A DNA stretch of 46,664 nucleotides. Source: JBCCZC01 sp039188505. Lineage in GTDB: Bacteria > Pseudomonadota > Gammaproteobacteria > Xanthomonadales > SZUA-38. Below the pieces are notes generated by a model. That model was not told the origin of the DNA. It saw only the letters and a program-made list of their open reading frames with translations, and did not search any database. The position numbers and the translations under genes are program-made. The stretch lies in the NCBI GenBank assembly GCA_039188505.1, contig JBCCZC010000005.1, forward strand, positions 1 to 46,664. The letters are read 5' to 3'. This document shows positions 1 to 8,104 of this stretch, in pieces (position 1 is the first letter of the stretch; every line of letters begins with the position of its first letter).

Positions 1-361
1 GCACCCCGCCGGGACGGCAACATCCTGCCCAAGGGCGCGAGCTTGCTGCAGGCCGCCATCTTCGAACGGCTCCAGCAGGGCTGGACCTTCAAGGCGCCGC
101 GGGATCGACGCGCTGCCCGGCGCCGACGACGCCCGCCTCGAACTCGAAGACGTACGCCGCGCCGGCATCGCCGTCATCGCCCGGCGCGCCGATCAGCACG
201 GGTTCGCCGTCGAGGGCCAGCGCGGCGCCGAACTCATCATCGTCGCCGCCCGGTGAGGCGACCGGCGCCTTGAAGGTCCAGCCCTGCTGGAGCCGTTCGA
301 AGATGGCGGCCTGCAGCAAGCTCGCGCCCTTGGGCAGGATGTTGCCGTCCCGGCGGGGTGC
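1..361. repeat. Perfect 99-bp inverted repeat at the window edge
   Basis: Bases 1-99 are the exact reverse complement of bases 263-361, with a 163-bp unique spacer. The outer arm starts at base 1 of the window, and the inner arm lies inside the Asp-box/FG-GAP gene. Position i pairs with 362-i, and pairing fails at 100/262. A perfect fold-back ending exactly at a sequence edge and duplicating coding DNA is typical of a chimeric or mis-joined contig end. A genuine inverted duplication is possible but less likely. Confidence 0.95.
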
Positions 362-2596
362 GCCGACGATCAGGAAGTCGCCCTCGACGTCGATGGCGCT
401 GCCGAAGTTGAAGGCGGTGAACCCCGGCGGCACTCCCAGACGCTGGACCTCGACCAGACCACCGTCGTCCTCGCGCTCGAAGAGGGCCACCGCGCCCGCA
501 TCCGGGCCGAACTCGTCGCTACCGGGCAGGCCGACGGCGATGAGACTGCCTTCGATCACCACCTGCTCGCCGAAGCGATCATCGCGGTTGAGACCGAGGG
601 CCTCGAAGTCGAGCCGTGATTCGAGGAGGCGACGCTCGTAGACCCCGGTGGTGCTGACGTTGAAGATGACCTCGCCCGCATCGGGGACAAAGACCGTGCG
701 CCGCCCGCCAGGGAAGTTCGTGTCGGGTCTGAGCTCGACCCAGCTGTCGCCCCGATCGACGCTCAGGAAACGGCGCGCGAACAGACGGTTCGGGTCAGCG
801 GGATCGATGGCAATCGATGCCACCTGCAGGCTGTCCCCCAGCTCCGGCACGCGCACCCAGGCGTCGCCGCCATCCAGCGTCCGGAACAGGCCGTTGTCGA
901 AGGTGCCCGCGTAGAGCCGCCGCGGATCCTCGGGATCGATGGTCAGGGCCGTGATCCCCTGGCCCACGTCGATCGCGGGGTCCGTGGCGTTCCAGGAGTC
1001 GCCGCCGTCGACGGACTTGTAGACCATCTGCTTCGGCTCGGTGATGTTTCCGTCGTCGTCGTCGTCCTCGATCCCGACGTACACTGTGTTCGGCGCAGAC
1101 GGATCGATGACGACCGCGGTGACCTGGAAGCCGTTGGTTACCCGCGGCACGTCGGTGCGTTCCCATGTCGCGCCGCCATCGACGCTGCGCCAGAGATCCG
1201 CGGTGGCGTTGTTGCTCGTCGCCGCGAAGACGCGCTGCGCGTCGGTGGGATCGATGGCGAGAGCGACGACGTTCTGGGCCGCCATCCCGTTATTGACCAT
1301 GCTCCAGGTGCCGCCCCCGTCTCCGGTCCGCATGACGCCGTCGTCGGAGCCGGCGTAGCCGATCAGCGGATCCGCCGCACTGAACGCAATGGCGGAAAAA
1401 CTGCGCTCCTCGCGGTCCGGGGATTCCTGGCGCTCCCAGTTCAAACCCCGATCGGTGGTGCGAAAGATCCCCGATCGGCTCGCCACGGCATAGGCCTCGT
1501 CGCTCGACCGAAACGCGATGTCGGTCACGTTGCCGCCGCCCGCGAAGCCGTCTGCGGAACGGATCCAGGTCGTCCCGTCGTCCACAGAACGATAGACGGC
1601 GCCGTCGCGAATGCCCGCCAGCAGGACGGTCCCACCCGGCACGGCTGCAACGCGCTCCGCTGAGCGTCCGCCCGGTGTCGAGCTGCTCCAGGACGCCCCG
1701 CCGTCGAGCGAGACCTGGCTGCTGGCGACGAGACGCAGGGGATCGAGCGGATCGATGTCGATGGATCCCTGGCAGCCCGCGGTGGGCAGCGGGGCCCAGG
1801 TATCACCGCCATTCTCGCTCAGGAAGACCCCAGCGCAGTTCGCGGCGAGAAACAGCCGATCCGGGTCGCCGGGATCGAAGACGAGATCGAGGGCCGGTGC
1901 GCCCCCGAGCTCGGTGCCCGCATCCAGCCAGGTGGCGCCGCCATCGATCGACCGGAGCAAGCCCTGGTAGCCCTGACCGAAGGACTGGACTCCAGCGAAG
2001 AGAATCATGGGATCGGTCGGGTGGAAGAAGATGAAGCGGGTGCCGCCGCGGCTATCGTCGACGCCCAGCGAGATCTGCTGCCAGGTCTCGCCGCGATCGA
2101 AGCTCTCGAAGTAGTTCGGTGGCCGGAAGCCGACGCTCGCAAGGAGGTGATCCGGATCCGTCGGGTCGACGGCGACGTTCACCACCTCCGCCCGGAGCTG
2201 CTCGTTGATCGGTAACCAAGTCGTGCCACCGTCGCGGCTCGCAAACGGCCCCCGGAGCGTCCCGATGTACATGCGGTCCGGATCCTGCGGGTCGAAAGCG
2301 AGGCCCTGACCGCCGGTCTGGAGCTCGAGCCCGGTCCGGCTCGGTGCCCAGGTGACGCCGCCGTCGTCGGATCGGAACACGCCGAGCCGGGACGCGCCGA
2401 ACACCACGTCGGAGGATCCCGGCCGCACCGCCAGGGTCGACACCGTCCCGCCTTCGATGCCGTCGTTGCGCAGCGTCCAGCGACCGAACTGGCGCTCCTT
2501 CAGCTCGCCGAAGATGCCTTTGGCCTCATGGCCATCGCTGGCGCCGACGGGAACGATCGGCGAGAGAAGCATGGCGATGATGAGCAGCAAACGCAT
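89..2596 (-). CDS. Secreted Asp-box (BNR) propeller protein with FG-GAP-like C-terminus; 3' end artefactual
   Basis: The predicted product is 835 aa. Residues 1-20 form a signal peptide (hydrophobic core LLLIIAMLL), so the protein should be exported. About 13 Asp-box motifs of the form S-x-D-x-G-x-T-W (SDDGGVTW, SRDGGTTW, SIDGGATW, SVDGGDSW and others) span residues 60-640 and indicate sialidase/VPS10/YCF48-like beta-propellers. The last ~170 residues switch to FG-GAP-like units (FGEQVVIEGSLIAVGLPGSD, FGAALALDGEPVLIGAPGDD). No sialidase catalytic residues are recognised, so binding or surface scaffolding is more likely than hydrolysis. The start has a good ribosome site (AGGGAGG about 8 nt upstream). 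The stop codon at 89-91 lies in the fold-back copy (bases 1-99), so the true C-terminus is missing. It lies 69 bp downstream of the EEP gene and may share its operon. Confidence 0.85.
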   Translation of the reverse strand: MRLLLIIAMLLSPIVPVGASDGHEAKGIFGELKERQFGRWTLRNDGIEGGTVSTLAVRPGSSDVVFGASRLGVFRSDDGGVTWAPSRTGLELQTGGQGLAFDPQDPDRMYIGTLRGPFASRDGGTTWLPINEQLRAEVVNVAVDPTDPDHLLASVGFRPPNYFESFDRGETWQQISLGVDDSRGGTRFIFFHPTDPMILFAGVQSFGQGYQGLLRSIDGGATWLDAGTELGGAPALDLVFDPGDPDRLFLAANCAGVFLSENGGDTWAPLPTAGCQGSIDIDPLDPLRLVASSQVSLDGGASWSSSTPGGRSAERVAAVPGGTVLLAGIRDGAVYRSVDDGTTWIRSADGFAGGGNVTDIAFRSSDEAYAVASRSGIFRTTDRGLNWERQESPDREERSFSAIAFSAADPLIGYAGSDDGVMRTGDGGGTWSMVNNGMAAQNVVALAIDPTDAQRVFAATSNNATADLWRSVDGGATWERTDVPRVTNGFQVTAVVIDPSAPNTVYVGIEDDDDDGNITEPKQMVYKSVDGGDSWNATDPAIDVGQGITALTIDPEDPRRLYAGTFDNGLFRTLDGGDAWVRVPELGDSLQVASIAIDPADPNRLFARRFLSVDRGDSWVELRPDTNFPGGRRTVFVPDAGEVIFNVSTTGVYERRLLESRLDFEALGLNRDDRFGEQVVIEGSLIAVGLPGSDEFGPDAGAVALFEREDDGGLVEVQRLGVPPGFTAFNFGSAIDVEGDFLIVGAPRRDGNILPKGASLLQAAIFERLQQGWTFKAPVASPGGDDDEFGAALALDGEPVLIGAPGDDGDAGAAYVFEFEAGVVGAGQRVDPAAP

Positions 2597-2665
2597 GACC
2601 GATCCTCCCTGATGGTCGGATCACGCTACGCCTGCGCCAGAACGGGGTAAAGACCGCCTGTCGCG

Positions 2666-3433
2666 TCAGGCCACGGTCAGCCGAGCGCCAACGGGAATGT
2701 GATCCGAGGGATCCCGGAGGTCCGGCAGGCCGCCGGTGGCAGAAACGTCGCGTCGTGGTAGAGGATCGACGTCCCAGCCGACGGGGCAGCAGATGTAGTC
2801 CAGGGTGCGAGGCCCGCCGTTGAAGTTCGCCGTCGGTTCGGGCGGCAGACCCGACGCGAGCCCCGCTGCGGTGACTTGGTCGAAGGCCGGGTCGTCCGGG
2901 GACAGGTTGAAGTCCCCGCAGAGGATCCGGTCGTCGGCAGCGTCGAGGCGGCCCAGCAGGAGGCTCAGCTGGCGCCGACCCAGGTGCGGATCGTCGCCCC
3001 GGCGACGCGACCATTTCAGGTGGGTGTTCGCGCAAGTGAAGCGGCGCCCGTCGAGCCCGAAGCGCAGCAGGTGCGCAACGTGCCCGGAGTCGCTCCGCTC
3101 ACCGCCGTCCGGGTACTCGAAGCGCAGCTCCGCAACCAGCTCCAGGCGTGTGGGCCGAAAACCCGTGGCGCAGCCATCGGGCTTGCCCCGGCCCTTGGCG
3201 CAGTAGCGCCAGTCCCAGCCGTGTGGACGAAGATGCCCGGCGATCCGATCGAAGACGTGCGGCTCGACCTCCTGCAGGCAGATCAGATCAGCGTCGAAGC
3301 CCGCAAGCGCGGTGAGCAGGCCCTGCCGCCGGGTCTCCGGTTCGAGCGCGCCAGGGGGCGAGTCTTCGTAGCGCCCCGGCTTGACGTAGGCATCGGCGAG
3401 AATGTTCCAGGTGACGACGGTGAAGCCGCTCAC
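2666..3433 (-). CDS. Endonuclease/exonuclease/phosphatase (EEP) family hydrolase
   Basis: The product is 255 aa, a complete single EEP domain. Visible motifs are TWNILAD (Asn10), ICLQEVE (metal-binding Glu55), NTHLKW, CGDFN (Asp-Asn pair) and the C-terminal SDHIPV (general-base His). These are the active-site elements of Mg-dependent phosphodiesterases of the exonuclease III, sphingomyelinase and CCR4-nocturnin group. The opening TWNILADAYV resembles the CCR4/2'-phosphodiesterase branch, but the substrate cannot be read from sequence. No signal peptide is seen, so it is probably cytoplasmic. The start is GTG, overlapping the TGA stop of the upstream cyclase gene (GTGA), which implies translational coupling. 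A nucleotide phosphodiesterase beside a nucleotide cyclase is suggestive but unproven. Confidence 0.85.
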   Translation of the reverse strand: MSGFTVVTWNILADAYVKPGRYEDSPPGALEPETRRQGLLTALAGFDADLICLQEVEPHVFDRIAGHLRPHGWDWRYCAKGRGKPDGCATGFRPTRLELVAELRFEYPDGGERSDSGHVAHLLRFGLDGRRFTCANTHLKWSRRRGDDPHLGRRQLSLLLGRLDAADDRILCGDFNLSPDDPAFDQVTAAGLASGLPPEPTANFNGGPRTLDYICCPVGWDVDPLPRRDVSATGGLPDLRDPSDHIPVGARLTVA

Positions 3434-4710
3434 GCCTCCTCCAGCGCGTGCACGGTCAGCTCCATGGACTTGCCCTTGACGCGCTCACGGAAGGCCAGGG
3501 CCCAGGCAAATGCATCCTGCGTTGCGCGGTAGGTGTTCTCGCACACGAGCAGCGGCCGGTCGACGGCTTTCGTCAGCGCCTCGATGCGTGAGGCCGTGTT
3601 CACCGTGTCTCCGATGGCGGTGAACTCCTTCTTGCGGTGATAGCCGAGGCTACCGACCACGGCCGGCCCGGTGCAGATGCCGACGCCGATGCGAAACTCG
3701 TGATCGAAACGTTCCCGGAGGTAGGCATTGAACGGCGAGAGATTGCCCAGCATGCCGATCGCCGCTCGGACGGCGTGGAGCGAGGGGTTGTCACGCGAGG
3801 TGTCGTCGAGCCCGAAGACGACCATGATCCCATCGCCAAGGTACTTGTCGATGTAGCCGCCGTGCTCATCGGCGATCCGACCGACGGATTCGAAGTAGCG
3901 GTTGAGAATGTGGACCAGGTCGTAGGGCAGCGTTCGTTCGGCGAAGGACGTGAACGCGCGGATGTCCGAGAACAGCACCGCAACTTGCGCATCCTTGCCA
4001 ACGGCACCGGCACCGACCTGCCCCTGGTCGATGGCGATGTCGATGTCCTCGGCGTCGAGGACGAGGCGCTTGAGCCGCACGGGGCCGCGCGCGCGGGTCT
4101 GACAGGCGAGCCGCACCTCGGGACTGAACCCCTTGGCTGCAGCGAGGCGCTGCTCGCGCTCGGTTCGCGGGAGCACGTTGTCGACGCCATCGAGGATCAG
4201 CACGCGACAGGTGGAACACAGCGCCCGGCCGCCGCAGACGTGGGTCATGGGAACACCCGCATCGATCGCACATTGGAGAATGCTGCGGTCGGAGCTGGCG
4301 CTGATGACGCGCTCGTCCTCGAACTGGAGCTGCAGCGTCGAGGCATCCGGCCCGGCCTCCGACGGATCAAGTTCGACCCGCTCGTCCGCGGGTAGGAATC
4401 GCTGCAGGTAGTCGTCCTGGGACCGGAGCTCGACGCGAGCCTCGCCGCGGGCGCAGAAGAACCCCCGGCTGCCGGTGCCGCAGCGCTCGAACAGGGGGCA
4501 GTCGAAGCAGTTGCAGCCCCGCGCCTCCACCGGTCCGTCGCTGCGACCCGTGGCGCAGAACAACGCTTCACTGTCGCGGCCCGGGTAGCTCGCACAGCTG
4601 CCGCAGTGCTTGATGCAGGTCGCGAGGTTCTCCGGCGTAATCGCGATTGTCGGGTGCTGCGCGCCGCGCTCGGTGCGCTCGGGCGCAAGGATCTCCTTCG
4701 GGTCGACCAT
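3430..4710 (-). CDS. Class III adenylate/guanylate cyclase with Cys-rich DUF2769-like and [2Fe-2S] ferredoxin domains
   Basis: Taking ATG at 4710 (MVDPKEIL) gives 426 aa. A longer reading would run back into sdhB. Residues 32-86 hold nine cysteines (C32, C36, C39, C52, C66, C68, C71, C77, C86) in a DUF2769-like arrangement, a likely metal or Fe-S site. Residues ~128-210 form a plant/adrenodoxin-type ferredoxin with C159-x5-C165-x2-C168 and C203. Residues ~245-420 form a class III cyclase domain with metal aspartates D249 (FSDIRAFT) and D293 (LGDGIMVVF), Lys289 and Asp368 (GDTVN) as purine-selecting positions, and N371/R375 (NTASRIE). It looks catalytically competent, and the Lys/Asp pair favours cAMP. 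The gene lies 44 bp after sdhB and is coupled to the EEP gene. The inferred role is redox-controlled cyclic-nucleotide synthesis. No membrane segment is seen. Confidence 0.9.
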   Translation of the reverse strand: MVDPKEILAPERTERGAQHPTIAITPENLATCIKHCGSCASYPGRDSEALFCATGRSDGPVEARGCNCFDCPLFERCGTGSRGFFCARGEARVELRSQDDYLQRFLPADERVELDPSEAGPDASTLQLQFEDERVISASSDRSILQCAIDAGVPMTHVCGGRALCSTCRVLILDGVDNVLPRTEREQRLAAAKGFSPEVRLACQTRARGPVRLKRLVLDAEDIDIAIDQGQVGAGAVGKDAQVAVLFSDIRAFTSFAERTLPYDLVHILNRYFESVGRIADEHGGYIDKYLGDGIMVVFGLDDTSRDNPSLHAVRAAIGMLGNLSPFNAYLRERFDHEFRIGVGICTGPAVVGSLGYHRKKEFTAIGDTVNTASRIEALTKAVDRPLLVCENTYRATQDAFAWALAFRERVKGKSMELTVHALEEA

Positions 4711-4754
4711 GGCGACGGACGATAGCAAATCCGAGCCGGCCTCGGGCGTGGCCC

Positions 4755-5504
4755 TCAGGCCTTTCTGCGCTTCGCAAACGCGCTGGTCAGGGTGCGGCGG
4801 CGGAGGTAGGCGTAGACCTCGAGCAGCGGCAGCTCCTTGGGGCAGACGTCCTGGCACGCCATAAGTCCGAGGCAGCCGAATACGCCGTCTTCGTCCGCTA
4901 CCACGTCAAACCAGTCGCCGCGGCCGCGGGCATCCCGCGGATCGAGCATGAAGCGGGCCACCCGGTTCATGCCGGCGGGTGCGAGAAAATCCGGACGCGT
5001 GTTGGCCACACCGCAGCTCGCGACGCAGCAACCGCACTCGATGCAGCGGTCGGACTCGTAGACTGCCTGGGCGACCTCGTCCTCCATCCGCGCCTCTGGA
5101 GCCTCGGGATCGAAGGGCTCTCGCTCCTCGATCCACGCCCCGACCCGCTCGCTCATGTCGCGGAACCAGGTGCCCGTATCGACGGACAGGTCACCGATGA
5201 GCTTGAAGGCCGGCAGCGGGTGCAGCCGGATGGGCAGCTCGAGGTCGGAGGTAAGCGTCTTGCAGCCCAGCGTGGGCCGGCCGTTGACGAGCATGCCGCA
5301 GGAACCGCAGACGGCAGAGCGGCAGGCGAAGTCAAACTGGAGTCCCGGGTCCTGCTCCTCGCGCAGGAGATTGAGCGCGCGGAAGAGCGTCATGTACGGC
5401 TCTTCGTCGAGCTCGAAGGTCTGCATGCGGGGCTTCGATTCCGGATCCTCCGGGTTGTAGCGGAAGATCTCGCAGCGCAGTCGGCGTGGTGTGTCGCTAT
5501 TCAT
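4755..5504 (-). CDS. sdhB: Succinate dehydrogenase/fumarate reductase iron-sulfur subunit
   Basis: The product is 249 aa, normal length for the family. It passes electrons from the flavoprotein to the membrane haem/quinone subunit. The [2Fe-2S] ligands are C61, C66, C69 and C81 (CRSAVCGSCG). The [4Fe-4S] cluster uses C154-IE-C157-GC-C160 with C221. The [3Fe-4S] cluster uses C164, C211 and C217 (CLGLMACQDVC). The CIECGCC spelling matches the Wolinella/epsilonproteobacterial FrdB type rather than E. coli SdhB. The ATG overlaps the TGA of the sdhA 3' segment (ATGA), so the frame after the sdhA interruption has been kept in register with this gene. A matching sdhC-sdhA-sdhB order on the same strand supports the assignment. 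The direction of the reaction (succinate oxidation or fumarate reduction) cannot be decided here. Confidence 0.95.
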   Translation of the reverse strand: MNSDTPRRLRCEIFRYNPEDPESKPRMQTFELDEEPYMTLFRALNLLREEQDPGLQFDFACRSAVCGSCGMLVNGRPTLGCKTLTSDLELPIRLHPLPAFKLIGDLSVDTGTWFRDMSERVGAWIEEREPFDPEAPEARMEDEVAQAVYESDRCIECGCCVASCGVANTRPDFLAPAGMNRVARFMLDPRDARGRGDWFDVVADEDGVFGCLGLMACQDVCPKELPLLEVYAYLRRRTLTSAFAKRRKA

Positions 5505-5803
5505 GCGCTTGCGGCCTCCCGCCAGGCGCCCGGTTTGAGATCGTGCCCCATCGGCGTCGCCGGCTCCGGCCGACCGGCCTCGCGCTGGGCGGCGTCGACA
5601 CTCGCGTTGTACTCGTCGAGGGTCATGCGCATCTCCACGTGTTCGCTCTTCCCATGACCCCGGTCGCCGGGCGGCAGGTCGAGCAGCCCGACCGGCTCGT
5701 AGGTGAAACGCGGCGCGTGTTCGTCACGCCCCCAGTGCACAAGCGTTCGGTTGAGCCAGTTCAGGTCATCCCGCGCGGGGAAGTCCACCCGTGCGTGGGC
5801 GCC
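5501..5803 (-). pseudogene. sdhA: Severed 3' portion of sdhA (C-terminal ~100 residues)
   Basis: Directly after the in-frame TGA at 5804-5806, in the same frame, the sequence reads GAHARVDFPARDDLNWLNRT and continues to a TGA that overlaps the sdhB ATG. This is the conserved C-terminal region of FrdA/SdhA: the family normally reads (T/K)ESRGAH.R.D.P.RDD...WL. Only the Arg between Ser and Gly is replaced by a stop. No other disruption is seen in these ~100 codons. An internal ATG (MDFPARDD, 5788) could start a 95-residue fragment but has no obvious ribosome site. Whether this is a real nonsense mutation, read-through or a sequence error cannot be told from the sequence. Confidence 0.85.
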
Positions 5804-7447
5804 TCAGCTCTCGGTGCGCGCCAGGGCGCCCGAAGCGGTCACCCGGGCGAGGCGCAGCATCCCTGGCAGCCGCAGGGCGAAGCTGAGTTCGGGGTTGACT
5901 CCGGGCTCGCGGCACCGGAGTCCGGTTCTTGCGAGCTCATCGCCGAGCTGATCGATCTCCGTCACGGCATCGGCCAGATCCGAGCCGTTGCGGAAGATGC
6001 CGACCTTCCCGATCATCAGCTCTCCGAGCGCATCCCGGATCGCATAGATCGACCGAGACCCTTCCGGTCGCGCCAGCAGGTCATCGATGCGCTGCTGCTC
6101 GGCGGCTAAGGCCGCGCGAACCAGGCCCAGATTCGTTGCTGCCGTCTCCTTCCGCGCATGGCGTGCGGCGTGGATCCCCACGATGCGGCCGGCGACCAGG
6201 GTCTCGGCGAGACTGTTGCCGCCCAGGCGGTTGAAGCCGCGCATGTCCCAGCACGCGGCTTCGCCGGCGGCGTAGAGCCCGGCTATGCCGTAGGCTGCGC
6301 CGTCCTTGTTCACACGAACGCCGCCCATGGAGTAGTGCTGGCTCGGCCGGACGGGAATCAACGCCTCCCAGGGCCGGATGCCGAGGAAGTCGCGGCAAAT
6401 CTCCCAGACCTCCCGGAGCTTGGTCGTCAGATGCGCTTCCCCGAGGTGCCGGAGATCCATCCACAGATGCGGCCCCGCCGGGTGGTCGACGCCCTTGCCG
6501 TCGAGGATCTGCCGCATCATGTGGCGGGACACCACGTCGCGGCTCGCGAGTTCCTGCTTGTCCGGTTCGAGCTCGACGAGAAAACGTTCGCCGTCGGCAT
6601 TGAGCAGGAATCCGCCGTCGCCCCGGCACCCCTCGGTGACGAGGATGCCGCTGGGCCAGAGCCCGGTTGGATGGAACTGCACCGCTTCCATGTTGCCCAG
6701 CGGCACGACGCCCGTATCCATGGCGAGCACGGCGCCGGTCCCCTCATTGATGGTCGCGTTTGTCGTGAAGCCGCCATAGATTCGCCCATGCCCGCCGGTG
6801 GCGATGACCGTGGACGGCGCGAGGAAGGCGTGGAGCCGGCCGGTTCGCAGGCACCGCACCGCGGCGCCGTGGCAACGCGCCCCATCCTGGATCAGCGCGA
6901 GGGCCTCCATCCGATCGCGGACCGTGATGCCCAGCCGGATGACCTCGCTGTCGAGCGCGAACAGTGCGGCGTGCCCCGTACCCGCCGCGGCATAGCAGGC
7001 GCGCCACTTGGCCGTCCCGCCGAAATCCCGCTGCGCGATCAGGCCGTGGTTCTCGGCCGGCTCGTCGATCTCGACCTTGTCGCCCTTGATGAAGTAGCGG
7101 TTCGGCCCGCTCTTCATGCGACTCCAGGGCACGCCCCAGTGCGCCAGCTCGCGGACCGCCAGCGGCGCGTGGTCGGCGAAGATGCGGGACACCTCCTGGT
7201 CGGCGCCCCAGTCGGAACCCCGCACGGTGTCGAGGAAATGGACGTCCGGGCTGTCGCCCTCGGCCTTCACGCAGTTGGCCAGCGCCGCCTGCATGCCGCC
7301 CTGGGCAGCACAGCTGTGGCTGCGGCGCGGCGGCACCAGCGACAGGATCGTCGCCTCGAGGCCGGCCGCGGCCGCCTCCATGGCGCAGCGCTCGCCGGCG
7401 AGGCCGCCGCCGATCACGAGTACGTCGCTTGTGTGAATGTGCGCCAT
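5804..7447 (-). CDS. sdhA: Succinate dehydrogenase/fumarate reductase flavoprotein subunit, interrupted by in-frame TGA
   Basis: This is the catalytic FAD subunit. The readable part is 547 aa; with the segment after the TGA it would be 648 codons, close to the usual ~650. Residues 8-40 form the FAD Rossmann motif (DVLVIGGGLAGERCAMEAA). The His in RRSHSCAAQGGMQAAL is the expected covalent FAD attachment site. QFHPTG, EGCRGDGGFLLNADGERF, PSQHYSMGGV and FNRLGGNSLAETLVAGRIVG are family signatures that carry the substrate-binding and catalytic His/Arg residues. The ORF ends ARTES-TGA, where homologues have ESRGAH. The start ATG follows the sdhC stop by 12 bp with a TAAGGA-like ribosome site. It sits in the operon sdhC-sdhA-sdhB. 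The enzyme would work at the inner face of the cytoplasmic membrane. Confidence 0.93.
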   Translation of the reverse strand: MAHIHTSDVLVIGGGLAGERCAMEAAAAGLEATILSLVPPRRSHSCAAQGGMQAALANCVKAEGDSPDVHFLDTVRGSDWGADQEVSRIFADHAPLAVRELAHWGVPWSRMKSGPNRYFIKGDKVEIDEPAENHGLIAQRDFGGTAKWRACYAAAGTGHAALFALDSEVIRLGITVRDRMEALALIQDGARCHGAAVRCLRTGRLHAFLAPSTVIATGGHGRIYGGFTTNATINEGTGAVLAMDTGVVPLGNMEAVQFHPTGLWPSGILVTEGCRGDGGFLLNADGERFLVELEPDKQELASRDVVSRHMMRQILDGKGVDHPAGPHLWMDLRHLGEAHLTTKLREVWEICRDFLGIRPWEALIPVRPSQHYSMGGVRVNKDGAAYGIAGLYAAGEAACWDMRGFNRLGGNSLAETLVAGRIVGIHAARHARKETAATNLGLVRAALAAEQQRIDDLLARPEGSRSIYAIRDALGELMIGKVGIFRNGSDLADAVTEIDQLGDELARTGLRCREPGVNPELSFALRLPGMLRLARVTASGALARTES

Positions 7448-7459
7448 GTGAGCGAGTCC

Positions 7460-8098
7460 TTACTGCAGCAGGAACGCCAGCGGCGGCGGAAGCCACCCGG
7501 CGAGCACGACAAGGATGAGCAGGCCGAAGCCGAGGAAGAACCAGAGCACGAAGCGCTCCAGCCGTTCCAGGGTTTCGCGCCTGAGCCGCTCGCCGAGACC
7601 CCACTTCACGGCGAGCCGGTAGAGCCCGACCCCGGCGTGGAACTCGACGCAGACCAGGAGCAGGCCGTAGACCCAGACGAGACCCGCGCCGGTCCGGGCC
7701 ATCGACGTCACGGCCTCGATGCCGATGCGTTCGCCCCATAGCGGGGTAAACACATCCATCGCCATGAGCACGAGGTGGAAGCTCCCCAGGACGCCGACGA
7801 TGATTCCCGTGCGGACCTGCCAGACCCAGAGTATCGAGGCGGAGAGGGGCGCCACCGCCGTGATGCGATCGCCCCCGTGCCAGGCCTTTCGCGCTCGGTG
7901 CAGCTCGCCCGCAAGCTCGAAGAAGCGCCGACGCTCGCGCAGCTGGGCAGGCACCTTGCGCAGTGCCGTGACCACGTGCAACAGGAAGAGGGCGAAGATC
8001 ACCACCACCGTCGGCTGGGCAATCCACAGAATCTCGAGCCCCTCCGCGAGCCAGTCGAAGCCGCGGGTACCCAGCAGAATCGAACCGACGAAGATCAT
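7460..8098 (-). CDS. sdhC: Succinate dehydrogenase/fumarate reductase dihaem cytochrome b subunit (readable part)
   Basis: This is the membrane anchor of a type-B (Wolinella-like) quinone oxidoreductase: one large subunit, about five transmembrane helices and two b haems. The readable segment after the in-frame TGA is 212 aa; with its upstream part the gene spans 8269-7460 (about 269 residues). It matches FrdC in GHMIFVGSILLG, LLHVVTALRKVP, LGSFHLVLM and VEFHAGVGLYRLAVKWG, which supply the histidines expected as haem ligands. No separate sdhD is present, as expected for type B. The ATG at 8098 (MIFVGS) lies inside the first helix and would miss the first haem-side His and the N-terminus, so it is unlikely to be the native start. 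The gene ends TAA, 12 bp before sdhA. Confidence 0.88.
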   Translation of the reverse strand: MIFVGSILLGTRGFDWLAEGLEILWIAQPTVVVIFALFLLHVVTALRKVPAQLRERRRFFELAGELHRARKAWHGGDRITAVAPLSASILWVWQVRTGIIVGVLGSFHLVLMAMDVFTPLWGERIGIEAVTSMARTGAGLVWVYGLLLVCVEFHAGVGLYRLAVKWGLGERLRRETLERLERFVLWFFLGFGLLILVVLAGWLPPPLAFLLQ

Positions 8099-8104
8099 GT
8101 GGCC

